A stretch of 38,105 nt of DNA from Sphingobium sp. (lineage in GTDB: Bacteria > Pseudomonadota > Alphaproteobacteria > Sphingomonadales > Sphingomonadaceae). The DNA is taken from positions 1 to 38,105 of the forward strand of contig JAHFPU010000005.1 of the NCBI GenBank assembly GCA_023266635.1, read 5' to 3'. Positions 15,394-23,108 of the stretch are shown one piece after another; within the stretch, counting starts at the first letter, position 1, and every line of letters starts with the position of its first letter. A model generated the notes under the pieces. It did not search any database. It was not told the DNA's origin and worked only from the letters and a program-made list of their open reading frames with translations. A program made the position numbers and the translations under genes.

Positions 15394-16535
15394 GCTACGC
15401 AGTCGACAAGCTGGTCCTCGTTCCCGACGACATTGATCTCTCCCGCTCGCCGCTGGCCGGCCACCTCGACGCAGAGACCTATGTGCTTGGCGTGTTCAAT
15501 CCGGGCCTGACGCGGTTACCCAACGGCAATCTCATGATGATGGTGCGGGTTGCCGAGGCGCTGCGCAGACCCGTCTTCGACGGCAATGTCCACTCGATCC
15601 GCTGGGAGGAGGCAGGCGAGAACGGCCGTTATGTGCTCGATGCATGGCCACTCGAACATGTTGACACGTCTGACCCGCGCAAATTCCTGCTGCGCGGCGG
15701 GGGCTGGCGCGTGATGGCGCTGACCTCGCTGTCTTGGCTGCTGCCGGTCGAACTCAGCCCGGACGGCCTCGAGCGCGTTGCGGTCCATTATGATCGCGCC
15801 ATCGCGCCGCAAGGAAGCTGGCAATGCTACGGCGTCGAAGACGCACGGATCAGCCAGGTCGACGGGCGCTACTTGATGACCACCTGCTCGGTCAGCCCCG
15901 AGCGTCACTCGACCACGCTCTACGTCTCCGACGACGGCTACGACTGGCAGTTCGAGGATATTCTACTCGACCATCAGAATAAGGACATGGTGATCTTCGA
16001 AGGCCGGGTCGACGGCGCCTATTGGGCGCAGACTCGTCCCTTGGGCGACCATTACTTCGCCTATCCGCCGGGCAGCGAATGGCGCGCCGGACCCTCGATC
16101 AAGTTTGCGACGTCACCCGATGCCCTCCATTGGAAGCCGCATCTGACGGCCAGCATCCGCCCGCACAGCGCGACCGTGGCGACGGCCCGAATGGGCGGCG
16201 GAACACCCCCGGTACTCACCGATCGAGGCTGGCTGACGCTGTGGCATGGCGTGGAGCCGAAGGAGATCGTCGGCATCTATCGAACCTACTGGTCGATTTT
16301 GGATCGCGACGATCCCGGCAAGATCATCGCCACGGAGCATGCGCCGTTGCTGGAGGCCAATCCAAAGCTGACCGCCGACCTCGAGCATCAGATGTACGTG
16401 CGAGACGTCGTGTTCACAACAGGCATCGCCGATCATGGCGAGGTGTATGTTGTGGCTTCAGGCGAGGCTGATCTGGCTTGCCGTATCACGCACATCCCGA
16501 AGTCGGCTTTTCAGGAGCAGCACTGCAGTGAATGA
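15390..16535 (+). CDS. GH130-like glycoside phosphorylase/hydrolase
   Basis: A 381-residue cytoplasmic five-bladed beta-propeller enzyme of the GH130 type, a family of beta-mannoside phosphorylases and beta-mannosidases. Visible family features: FNPG at 36-39, VRVAE at 52-56, GVEDAR at 148-153, GGGTPP at 269-274, and WHGVEP at 285-290 followed by a YRTYWSILDRDDPGKII segment and a C-terminal VRDVVFTTG. Whether it is a phosphorylase or hydrolase needs the phosphate-binding residues checked against structures. No signal peptide is present, so the substrate must be imported or made inside the cell. The start overlaps the SDR stop, implying coupled translation. The stop lies 48 bases before the IS. 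Confidence 0.85.
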   Translation: MSYAVDKLVLVPDDIDLSRSPLAGHLDAETYVLGVFNPGLTRLPNGNLMMMVRVAEALRRPVFDGNVHSIRWEEAGENGRYVLDAWPLEHVDTSDPRKFLLRGGGWRVMALTSLSWLLPVELSPDGLERVAVHYDRAIAPQGSWQCYGVEDARISQVDGRYLMTTCSVSPERHSTTLYVSDDGYDWQFEDILLDHQNKDMVIFEGRVDGAYWAQTRPLGDHYFAYPPGSEWRAGPSIKFATSPDALHWKPHLTASIRPHSATVATARMGGGTPPVLTDRGWLTLWHGVEPKEIVGIYRTYWSILDRDDPGKIIATEHAPLLEANPKLTADLEHQMYVRDVVFTTGIADHGEVYVVASGEADLACRITHIPKSAFQEQHCSE

Positions 16536-16599
16536 TCATCACACGCAGGGGCCAATGGGGAAGGGCTTTCTGGCGCCTGCTGCTAGGGTTCAGACTCAT

Positions 16600-16935
16600 T
16601 CAGAGCCAGAACGCCAAAGCGGTTGCCAGCGCGACGCCTGACAGGAAGTTGGCCGCGAGCTTGTCGTATCGGGTGGCGACGCGGCGGAAATCCTTAAGGC
16701 GGCAGAAGGCGTTCTCGATGAGGTGGCGACCGCGATAGCGGTCCTTGTCATAGCGGATGATGCGCTTGCGGTTGCGCCGACCTGGGATGACGGGGACAGC
16801 CCCTGCATCGCGCAACGAGCGCCGCAACCGGTCGGCGTCGTAGCCCTTGTCGCCCAGCAGGTAGCGCATGTGCCCGGCGCGCTCGAGAAGCGCGGGTGCG
16901 GCCTTGATGTCGCTGACGTTGCCGGGCGTCAGCAT
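16600..16935 (-). CDS. IS5-family transposase, C-terminal frame (orfB)
   Basis: The second transposase frame. From its first ATG it reads MLTPGNVSDIKAAPALLERA, then YLLGDKGYDAD with the second catalytic Asp, then GRRNRKRIIRYDKDRYRGRH and LIENAFCRLKDFRRVATRYD with the catalytic Glu. Similarity begins upstream of this ATG, at the point where orfA loses it, so it is probably made as an orfA-orfB fusion. The C-terminus ends 16 bases inside the left terminal repeat region, as is usual for this group. Confidence 0.8.
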   Translation of the reverse strand: MLTPGNVSDIKAAPALLERAGHMRYLLGDKGYDADRLRRSLRDAGAVPVIPGRRNRKRIIRYDKDRYRGRHLIENAFCRLKDFRRVATRYDKLAANFLSGVALATALAFWL

Positions 16936-17372
16936 CAGCGCATACGGGCGGCCGATGACGTCGGTGAGCGCGTGTACCTTGGTGGTCCAGCCACCGCGCG
17001 AACGGCCGATCGCTTGGCTCGATCGCCCCCTTTTGCGCCGAACGCCGCGCGCTGTGCCTTGACGTAGGTGCTGTCGATCGCGGTGCTTTTCGTGACCGCG
17101 CCGGTATCCACCAAGGCATCGAGCAGCTTCAGCCAGAAGCCCCTGTGCGACCAGCGGTTGAAGCGGTTATAGATCGTCGTCGATGGACCATAATCGGCCG
17201 GGCAGTCGCACCACCGGCAACCGACCTTCAGCACGTGCAGGATGCCCGAGATTACCCGACGATCATCCACCCGTCGGGCACCGGGCTGGTTCTTTGGCAA
17301 ATGCGGTTCGATCGCCGCCCACGCCTCGTCCGAAAGCCAGAACAGCGCCATCCCGCACCTCTTTTGATCCAC
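16935..17372 (-). CDS. IS5-family transposase, N-terminal frame (orfA)
   Basis: The first frame of the transposase. WLSDEAWAAIEPHLPKNQPG, GCRWCDCPADYGPSTTIYNR and AIDSTYVKAQRAAFGAKGGD are characteristic, the last carrying the first catalytic Asp (IDST). Met at residue 8 (MALFWLSDEAW, 17351) is an alternative start. After AFGAKGG the correct protein continues in the -1 frame (SSQAIGRSRGGWTTKVHALT), so residues after about 115 of this frame are not transposase. The shift lies at the AAAAGGGGG run near 17026-17034. The frame can be restored by programmed -1 frameshifting or by one missing G. Confidence 0.8.
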   Translation of the reverse strand: MDQKRCGMALFWLSDEAWAAIEPHLPKNQPGARRVDDRRVISGILHVLKVGCRWCDCPADYGPSTTIYNRFNRWSHRGFWLKLLDALVDTGAVTKSTAIDSTYVKAQRAAFGAKGGDRAKRSAVRAVAGPPRYTRSPTSSAARMR

Positions 17373-17435
17373 ACCGCCTGTGAATCACGAAAGCCGCACG
17401 CCTTCAAGCAGATGATTGGGTTTGGACCCTAACGG

Positions 17436-18473
17436 CTAAGCCCGCCGCTGCTCCAGCGCGCAGGCAATCTCCTGCTCCGTGGCGACATGCTCCTCAATGA
17501 TGCAGCGTAGATCCAAGGCCGTGATACCGTCGGCTGAGGTGACATGAGCCTGCGCGATGTTGAGACCGTCCGATGACCTGACGGTCGTACCAGCCGTCTG
17601 CACGGCGTGTGGGTGCGTTGCATGCCAGGCGTAGTTTCCCGATGCGGCAACAACCCGTGCGCTTCGGTCGACAATGGCAGCCACGGCATGAACCCCGGCC
17701 TTGTTGATCACGCTCGTGATCAGGCTTGCTTGGCCTTCGAAATCGAACTCAAGGTAACATACACCGACAATCGTCCCTTCCGCGCGCACCGGCGCCACGT
17801 AGATCAACACCTTGCGATCATTCGACCACGGGTTTTGCCAGACCTCATCTGTCATCCACGCCACATCAGGCGGCGCAGCCATAGCCTTCTGGAATTGTGC
17901 GTAGCCCTTGAAGTTAGCCCGGCGGACCGCCGCGTTGTCATGGGCACATACAGCCACTTTTCCGTCGGCATCGACGACAAAGGCATTCAGAAAATAGGGT
18001 GAGCAATCCAGAAGCGTGCGCAATCTGCTCAATGCCTTGGCCTCAACCCGGGCCGAGGCATGATCAAGCATCAGCGCTTCGGCGACGGAGGCGTCTGTCG
18101 CCAACATGCGGACGTCGATTGAACGATCGTAGAGCGTACGTGCAAGCGTGTCCGCCATCGACTGGGCGAGATCGGCCAACCGACCGCCCTCAATGTCCCG
18201 AGCAAGCTCGTCGGCGATCGCACTGCCGTGCTGAAGATAGCCGAGAACGTCGTCACGGAAGGTGCTGGCTGCAGCTCGCGCGAGGCCAGCGAGCGTCTTT
18301 ACCTCCTGCGCAACGACGGAAAATCCCCGCCCTGCCTCCCCCGCACGCGCCGCTTCGATAGTTGCGTTGAGGGCAAGGAGGTTGGTGCGACCGGCTATGT
18401 CTTCGGCCTGTCGTGCGTGCGTCGTGACCTCCTGACCAAGGGCGTTGAGCAAAGAGCGTATTCGGCGCGGCAT
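17436..18473 (-). CDS. Soluble chemoreceptor-like protein: MCP tip followed by sensor domain
   Basis: A 345-residue protein without membrane segments. Residues about 23-60 ([20 protein letters not shown], then [18 protein letters not shown]) are the highly conserved hairpin tip of methyl-accepting chemotaxis proteins, which contacts CheA and CheW. A helical segment (70-150) is followed by a sensor region (about 155-330) with strands such as [16 protein letters not shown] and [20 protein letters not shown], resembling a Cache/PAS-like ligand-binding fold. The order tip-then-sensor and the very short coiled coil differ from ordinary receptors. The IS lies 4 bases beyond the stop. The ATG at 18473 follows GGTGATG rather than a strong Shine-Dalgarno, so the start could be further upstream. 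Confidence 0.8.
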   Translation of the reverse strand: MPRRIRSLLNALGQEVTTHARQAEDIAGRTNLLALNATIEAARAGEAGRGFSVVAQEVKTLAGLARAAASTFRDDVLGYLQHGSAIADELARDIEGGRLADLAQSMADTLARTLYDRSIDVRMLATDASVAEALMLDHASARVEAKALSRLRTLLDCSPYFLNAFVVDADGKVAVCAHDNAAVRRANFKGYAQFQKAMAAPPDVAWMTDEVWQNPWSNDRKVLIYVAPVRAEGTIVGVCYLEFDFEGQASLITSVINKAGVHAVAAIVDRSARVVAASGNYAWHATHPHAVQTAGTTVRSSDGLNIAQAHVTSADGITALDLRCIIEEHVATEQEIACALEQRRA

Positions 18474-18614
18474 CTATCGCTTTCGAAGGCAGGTGATGCG
18501 GCGATAGACGAATATGGTTATCAAACTGTTGGCGTCCGAATGCTCTGGTCGTCGGGTCAACCGAGTTCTTCGACGTTCCTGTGATCTGGCGGCGATGCGC
18601 GGTGGGTGCAAAAA

Positions 18615-18630
18615 GACCAAAACTTTGGTC
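18615..18630. promoter_or_regulatory. Perfect palindrome upstream of the chemoreceptor-like gene
   Basis: GACCAAA-AC-TTTGGTC, two 7-base arms around AC, sits in the 218-base gap between the Crp/Fnr stop and the chemoreceptor-like start, 142 bases upstream of the latter. It lacks a T-tract, so an operator is more likely than a terminator. The binding protein is unknown; the adjacent Crp/Fnr regulator is one candidate. Confidence 0.45.
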
Positions 18631-18691
18631 ATCGAATGCAATTCGACCCGAAACGAGGCTCGCGTTTTTCAGGAGGCGAACGGTAGATCCC

Positions 18692-19450
18692 CTAGGTAAT
18701 AGCCAAAGCGGTCTGGTATCCCTTTGCCTCGGGTCGACTTGGCGATGCGTTACCTCCTGGACGAAAGCCCAGGGTGGAAACTTGCTGCATAAGGCGCTGT
18801 GGATCTGCGATGGCCAGCATTCCGCCGGTGCATGATACCAATCCGTCGGCGCGGAGTCGCTGCAGGGTCCGATTGACGTGCACTGATGTAAGCCCCAGCG
18901 CATCGGCGAGGTCGGTCTGGGTCAGGGGCAATTCCATGGAGCCGTTGCGTACAAGCCCAATCTCCTGACCTCGTTGCCAGAGGCTTAGCAGGAGCGAGCC
19001 AAGTCGATCGTAGGCATCGCCGCGTGCAACGCTTGTGAAGACTGCGCGGACCCGTTCTTCCTCTTTGAACTGAATCGACCTCAGCGCTTGGCAAATCGGC
19101 AGGTGCTGCGATGCAAGTGCGTTGAGGGCGCCATGCTCGACCCGTAAGGTTTCTCCGCTTGTCAGTGCTTCCACGGAGTAGCTGAGCGGTAGCTCGGTCT
19201 GCGAATTTAGATGAAGGATATCGCCTGGAAGGTAGATCGCGCTGATACTGCGATCACCATTGCGATGCAGAACCTGAGCCACCGCATAGCCAGATTCAAG
19301 GACCAGGGCATGACGGGGTGCATCACCGACCGACGCGAGGGAAGCTCTGCGTTGGTGAGAAATAGCCCGGTATGGCGTTCCTTCCAGTGCAGCTCTTGCA
19401 TGCTCGTCGAGCGAGGCATGTTTGCCAAAGCGGTTCACCAGCAGATTCAT
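18692..19450 (-). CDS. Crp/Fnr-family transcription regulator without Fe-S cysteines
   Basis: A 252-residue regulator from the preferred ATG at 19450 (MNLLVNRFGKH); an in-frame start at 19483 would add 11 residues. The N-terminal part is a cyclic-nucleotide-binding-type beta roll (ALVLESGYAVAQVL, RSISAIYLPGDILHL). A long dimer helix follows, then the winged helix ELPLTQTDLADALGLTSVHV with the recognition helix NRTLQRLRADGLV. Only two cysteines are visible and none in an N-terminal cluster, so it is not an oxygen-sensing FNR of the [4Fe-4S] type. Its effector is unknown. Position on the same element as a FixLJ/cyd island makes a role in the low-oxygen response conceivable, as FixK does elsewhere, but this is inference. 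Confidence 0.88.
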   Translation of the reverse strand: MNLLVNRFGKHASLDEHARAALEGTPYRAISHQRRASLASVGDAPRHALVLESGYAVAQVLHRNGDRSISAIYLPGDILHLNSQTELPLSYSVEALTSGETLRVEHGALNALASQHLPICQALRSIQFKEEERVRAVFTSVARGDAYDRLGSLLLSLWQRGQEIGLVRNGSMELPLTQTDLADALGLTSVHVNRTLQRLRADGLVSCTGGMLAIADPQRLMQQVSTLGFRPGGNASPSRPEAKGYQTALAIT

Positions 19451-19799
19451 CGGTATACTTCCCGCTAGATAACGTTTCGCCACTGTATCGGTTCATACGC
19501 TGTATGCGATTGGCATCGATAGAGGCGAGCACCATTGTCATGGCCGTATGGTAAACGCGGAAGCAAAAGCCCCCGAGGCTGGCTATAGGGCGTTGAAAAG
19601 CCGCCTGCAGAACGAATTAAGTGTCACGTCCACCTAGGTTGCTGAGTGACAGGGGCGTTCGAGTGATTTATACTGTGAAAAGCAAAGCAGAGGGGAGTTT
19701 CGCGCCAAGCTTTTGCCCAAGGCGCCATTGCTTGTCTTAACCCCTGTTCAATCGTGCATTTTTGCATATTGGCCTTGATAGGATGTTACTCGGCGAAGA
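19451..19799. other. Intergenic region without a convincing gene
   Basis: These 349 bases separate the Crp/Fnr start from the stop of the next minus-strand gene. They are less GC-rich than the surroundings and presumably carry the Crp/Fnr promoter. A pair of arms TGTCAC / GTGACA lies at about 19621-19651 with an 18-base spacer, too far apart for a normal Crp-type site. I see no RNA gene. Confidence 0.4.
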
Positions 19800-20153
19800 C
19801 TAAATTATCGCCTCCTGAAGAATGCGGGCCTCTTTCATCAGGCGTTCGATCGTGTCGAACGCCTTGCCTGATAGCGTAAGCTCATCGTCCAGATCACCGA
19901 CGCCATCCCCGATGATGAGGTGAATCCGGGTGAGATGCATCAGCCATCGCGACATGACATTCGGCGGCACTTGGTTTTGTTCGCTGACCTGCCAGCCAGT
20001 GAGACGGCGTCCCTGGGCGTCAGCGACGAATAGTTCCAGAAGGAGATCCCACGCTGGTTCGTGGAACAGCTCTGCCGGCAGTATCTCCGATCGTGCACGA
20101 CGAAATCGAAGGATTGCCGCCGCGGTCGTTGCCGCACGATCATTACCCTGCAT
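19800..20153 (-). CDS. Small winged-helix DNA-binding protein
   Basis: A 117-residue protein with a MarR-like winged-helix layout: FHEPAWDLLLELFVADAQG, then LTGWQVSEQNQVPPNVMSRW as helix-turn-helix, then LIIGDGVGDLDDELTLSGKA as the wing and a C-terminal helix FDTIERLMKEA. A conserved-looking start MQGNDRAATTAAAIL supports ATG 20153. It probably acts as a small transcription regulator; its target is unknown. It is followed after about 340 bases by the Crp/Fnr gene on the same strand. Confidence 0.75.
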   Translation of the reverse strand: MQGNDRAATTAAAILRFRRARSEILPAELFHEPAWDLLLELFVADAQGRRLTGWQVSEQNQVPPNVMSRWLMHLTRIHLIIGDGVGDLDDELTLSGKAFDTIERLMKEARILQEAII

Positions 20154-20208
20154 GCTGGCCTCCCTTCCAACATCGCCATCCTGCGGGAGAAGTCTTTACG
20201 AACGCAAG

Positions 20209-20367
20209 CTAAATTGCCGCTTCAGGGTAATGGTCCGTCAGGTGTGAACGGGCTAGCTCAAGCGTTGCGGCGAGAACGAAATCCTCTTCCTGATCTGCAA
20301 ATGCGATCAGAGCATCGAGATTCGAGGCCATTGCCTGGAGCTGGCCTTTCCGATCCAAGCTATGCAT
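20209..20367 (-). CDS. Small conserved-looking protein, unknown function
   Basis: A 52-residue protein from ATG 20367, chosen because it follows a strong purine-rich site (CAAGGGGGTATCG). The longer frame to 20463 has no such support. The sequence MHSLDRKGQLQAMASNLDAL and FADQEEDFVLAATLELARSH is one helix-turn-helix-like hairpin of amphipathic helices. It looks like the short helical proteins often found beside diguanylate cyclases or two-component genes in this group, but I cannot name a family. It is divergent from the cyclase gene. Confidence 0.6.
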   Translation of the reverse strand: MHSLDRKGQLQAMASNLDALIAFADQEEDFVLAATLELARSHLTDHYPEAAI

Positions 20368-20519
20368 CGATACCCCCTTGAAGATGCACCGCTTGTACAG
20401 AGCGGCAATATTTGAGCAATAACGCGCATCAGGGTTGATCGGCCGTTTGGAAGGCTTCGGCACTCTCTAGCCCCAGTGCCGTTAACCGCCTGCTAGTCAG
20501 CCGAAGTGTAGGTCACGGC

Positions 20520-22316
20520 ATGCGCTTGGCGACCATCACGAATTGGGCATACGGCGCGACCGTGGCGCTCACGCTGGCATCTGGTACAACGATGTTGCTC
20601 GCTTCGTCAGCGCAGCAGGAGGAGCGGACCTCCGTCAGCCAGCGCTATGCGCTTGATCGTGCTACCGCGACGATCGAGGAGGATGTGCTCGCTCTCAGCG
20701 AGCTTGCCCGCCAATACGCCATCAACGGCGATGCTTCTGACCGCCTCGCCTACGCAAAACTGCGTAGCGAACTGGGCACGGTGGAAGCGCGGACGCGGCA
20801 GATCAAGGACGCCGGGGCAGGCGAAGACGAGCTTCGCAGCCTGCGTGAGGCTTTGAGCTGGGCAGACGCTCTCCAGGTCCAGCAGGAGCAAGCGATTGCG
20901 GCACGGCGCCGGGGGAATGCTGATGCCGCTTTGCGCGCGCTGTTTGCTCCGGAGTATGAGCGCGAGCTCGATCGGTCGAGGGCAGCAGTCGAGCGATTCC
21001 AATACCGTCTGGATCAACGTACGGCCGACGACCTGCGTGCAGCAGAGAAGACCGCGCGAATCTGGCGCTCCACGTCCGAGGCTATGCTGGCCGTCACTGG
21101 CCTCCTCTTTCTGTGCGTCCTGTACTTCATATTCCGCCGACGAGTGCTGCATCCGGTGGTGAAGCTGAGTGACGTGATAGGCCGGCTTGCAGCCCAGGAT
21201 TATGAAGCCGAACCGCCTCAGTATGATCAGATCGACGAAATCGGGGACATGGCACAGGCCCTGCGCGTGTTTCGTGAAAACGGGATCGAACGCCAGCGGC
21301 TGGAGCGGGAGCGCGATGCCGATCGGGCCGTGCGCGACCTTCTATCGCGGATGACACAGCGCATGCAGGGCTGCGATACGGTCACGGAGCTGAAGAACGT
21401 CGTGCAGCGCTTTGTCCCTGAGGTTGCGCCGCAGCTGGCAGGGCGCCTCTATCTATTCGACCCCGCCCGCAATGTGCTTGTCGAGGGATGCTCTTGGCTG
21501 GATCCGATCCACTCTGCTGCCGAGTTTTCGCCGCTTGCCTGCTGGGGGCTTCGACGGGGGGCACCGCATCGACCATCAGGGGCCAGTTTTGACGTGCCCT
21601 GCGGCCACCTCATCGGGGAACCTGCTCCCGAGAGTTTATGCCTGCCGCTGATTGGGCAGCAGGGCACGCTTGGCATGCTGTACCTGGAAAACCGCACAGC
21701 CGATCGCGCCACACCGCTGGTCGAGACCTACCTCGAATTTCTGGCGGAGAATATCGGCCTCGCGTTGGACAACCTGCGTCTGCGAGAGGCGCTTCGCCTG
21801 CTTGCCATGATTGACCCGCTCACGACGCTACCTAACCGCCGCCAGCTGGATGAGGTACTCGCTACCGCACTTGCCGATGCCGAACGTAGCGGCTCGTCAA
21901 TTTGCTGCGCGATGATCGATGTCGACCATTTCAAGCGCTTCAATGATGAGCATGGGCACGACGCCGGCGACGCGGTACTTCGTCGCGTTGGTCAGACGCT
22001 CAAAGATGCGGTAAGGGACACCAACCTGGTGTTTCGATACGGAGGCGAGGAGTTTCTTCTGCTGCTACCCGGCATGGGGGAGGCTGCGGCAGCCGTCCGG
22101 GCTGAAGAGATCAGGAGCCGCATTGCTGCGCTTCGTGTTCAGTACGAGGGCAAGGACCTTGGACCGATTACCGCATCCGTCGGTCTTGCCTGCGCGCCGT
22201 CGCATACCGACTGGCAAAGCCTGGTGCAAACCGCGGATGCCGCTTTGCTCCGGGCCAAACAGGCAGGTCGCAACCAGGTGATCACAGCGAGTGAACGCAG
22301 GCGCCGGTCAGCGTGA
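20520..22316 (+). CDS. Membrane diguanylate cyclase: sensor, HAMP, GAF, GGDEF
   Basis: A 598-residue enzyme that makes cyclic di-GMP from two GTP. Transmembrane helix 1 is at about residues 9-29, a helical periplasmic domain at 30-180 (four-helix-bundle type, rich in Glu/Arg/Ala), helix 2 at 189-206, HAMP at about 208-262, a GAF-like domain at about 280-430, and GGDEF at about 430-595. The active-site motif GGEEF is intact at 508-512. The product-inhibition I-site, normally RxxD five residues ahead, reads R499-D-T-N502, so feedback inhibition may be weak. It probably sets surface attachment or motility in response to a periplasmic and a cytosolic signal; the signals are unknown. Confidence 0.93.
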   Translation: MRLATITNWAYGATVALTLASGTTMLLASSAQQEERTSVSQRYALDRATATIEEDVLALSELARQYAINGDASDRLAYAKLRSELGTVEARTRQIKDAGAGEDELRSLREALSWADALQVQQEQAIAARRRGNADAALRALFAPEYERELDRSRAAVERFQYRLDQRTADDLRAAEKTARIWRSTSEAMLAVTGLLFLCVLYFIFRRRVLHPVVKLSDVIGRLAAQDYEAEPPQYDQIDEIGDMAQALRVFRENGIERQRLERERDADRAVRDLLSRMTQRMQGCDTVTELKNVVQRFVPEVAPQLAGRLYLFDPARNVLVEGCSWLDPIHSAAEFSPLACWGLRRGAPHRPSGASFDVPCGHLIGEPAPESLCLPLIGQQGTLGMLYLENRTADRATPLVETYLEFLAENIGLALDNLRLREALRLLAMIDPLTTLPNRRQLDEVLATALADAERSGSSICCAMIDVDHFKRFNDEHGHDAGDAVLRRVGQTLKDAVRDTNLVFRYGGEEFLLLLPGMGEAAAAVRAEEIRSRIAALRVQYEGKDLGPITASVGLACAPSHTDWQSLVQTADAALLRAKQAGRNQVITASERRRRSA

Positions 22317-22510
22317 TGCTGCTGTATCGCCTGTTCAACGCCATTGGATCCGCTCAATTTACGCGCTTCGGAGATATGGCCCGCGTCAGCATGTGAAGCG
22401 GCTTTTCCTCACCAATGGCGGGGCCGCGTTCACCGGTCCTCATTAGGTACACCCAAAAGTCACCTTTACGAAATCGATCAGCGTCGCAATTGTTAAAAGA
22501 TGAGTCTTCT

Positions 22511-23045
22511 ATGACGCTCTTTTGTTACAAGCGCGTATCGACCATTGATCAGGATGTCGGCATCAGGAGGCGGCGCTTCTGACGGCCGGGTGCCAGACGG
22601 TTCGGTCCGAGAAGAAGTCTGGATCGGATCGAAGCGCCCTGAACGAGCTTCAGACGCTGCTCGACTTCCTGCGCCACGGCGACACTTTGGTGGTGACGCG
22701 CAGCGACCGGCTCGCCCAATCGATGAGGATCTGCAAAACATAGTTCACGAATTGAAGGTGAGGGGGCTACTCTGAAGGCAACGGAGCAGCCGATCGCCAT
22801 CGGCAGCGCGGCAGGAAAGGCGTTCCTCGACATGCTGGGGGCGTTTGCCGAGTTCCAAACCAACATGCGTCGCGAGTGACCGGCGGATGGTATCGAGGCC
22901 ACCAAGGCCGGCCGCGTATACAAGGGTGGCAATGCGCGCATCGATCCAGAAGCGAACAAGGCACTGCTGGCTGAGGGTATGAAACCATCGCATGCCGCCG
23001 GGCAACTCGGGATCTCGCGCGGTACCGTGTATCGCTTTTATACAG
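22511..23045 (+). pseudogene. Decayed serine recombinase (resolvase/invertase)
   Basis: A serine recombinase can be followed through three reading frames. ATG 22511 gives CYKRVSTIDQDVGI. After a one-base loss near 22564 the next frame reads EKKSGSDRSALNELQTLLDF and LVVTRSDRLAQSM. A second loss near 22727 leads to DLQNIVHELKVRG. A third near 22765 leads to KATEQPI, GKAFLDMLGAFAEFQTNMRR, then a TGA at 22878 replaces a codon after RRE. The last part, YKGGNARIDPEANKALLAEG and the HTH GISRGTVYRF, is in the same frame after the stop. Four lesions show long inactivity. The gene marks an old transposon or integration event beside the cyclase gene. Confidence 0.85.
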
Positions 23046-23108
23046 GCCGGGGAGCGCAGCGACACTGCTACGGTGTGAGGACGGGCGCTACGCGCCCGTC
23101 ATTGTGGC

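Larger units (their letters stand above)
16584..17432 (-). mobile_element. Complete-looking IS5-family insertion sequence
   Basis: About 850 bp bounded by imperfect inverted repeats: TAGGGTTCAGACTCATTC at the left and, as reverse complement of the right end, TAGGGTCCAAACCCAATC. TA is found at both outer edges, which fits the TA target duplication of the IS427-like group. It holds two overlapping transposase frames on the minus strand. It is only distantly related to the remnant at 1424-1811. It sits between the GH130-like stop and the stop of the chemoreceptor-like gene (17436). Confidence 0.88.

Noticed and set aside
1424-17432. Composite transposon bounded by the two IS5-family elements
   Set aside because: The two elements differ clearly in sequence and the left one is a remnant lacking an end, so they are unlikely to have moved the 15 kb between them as a unit.
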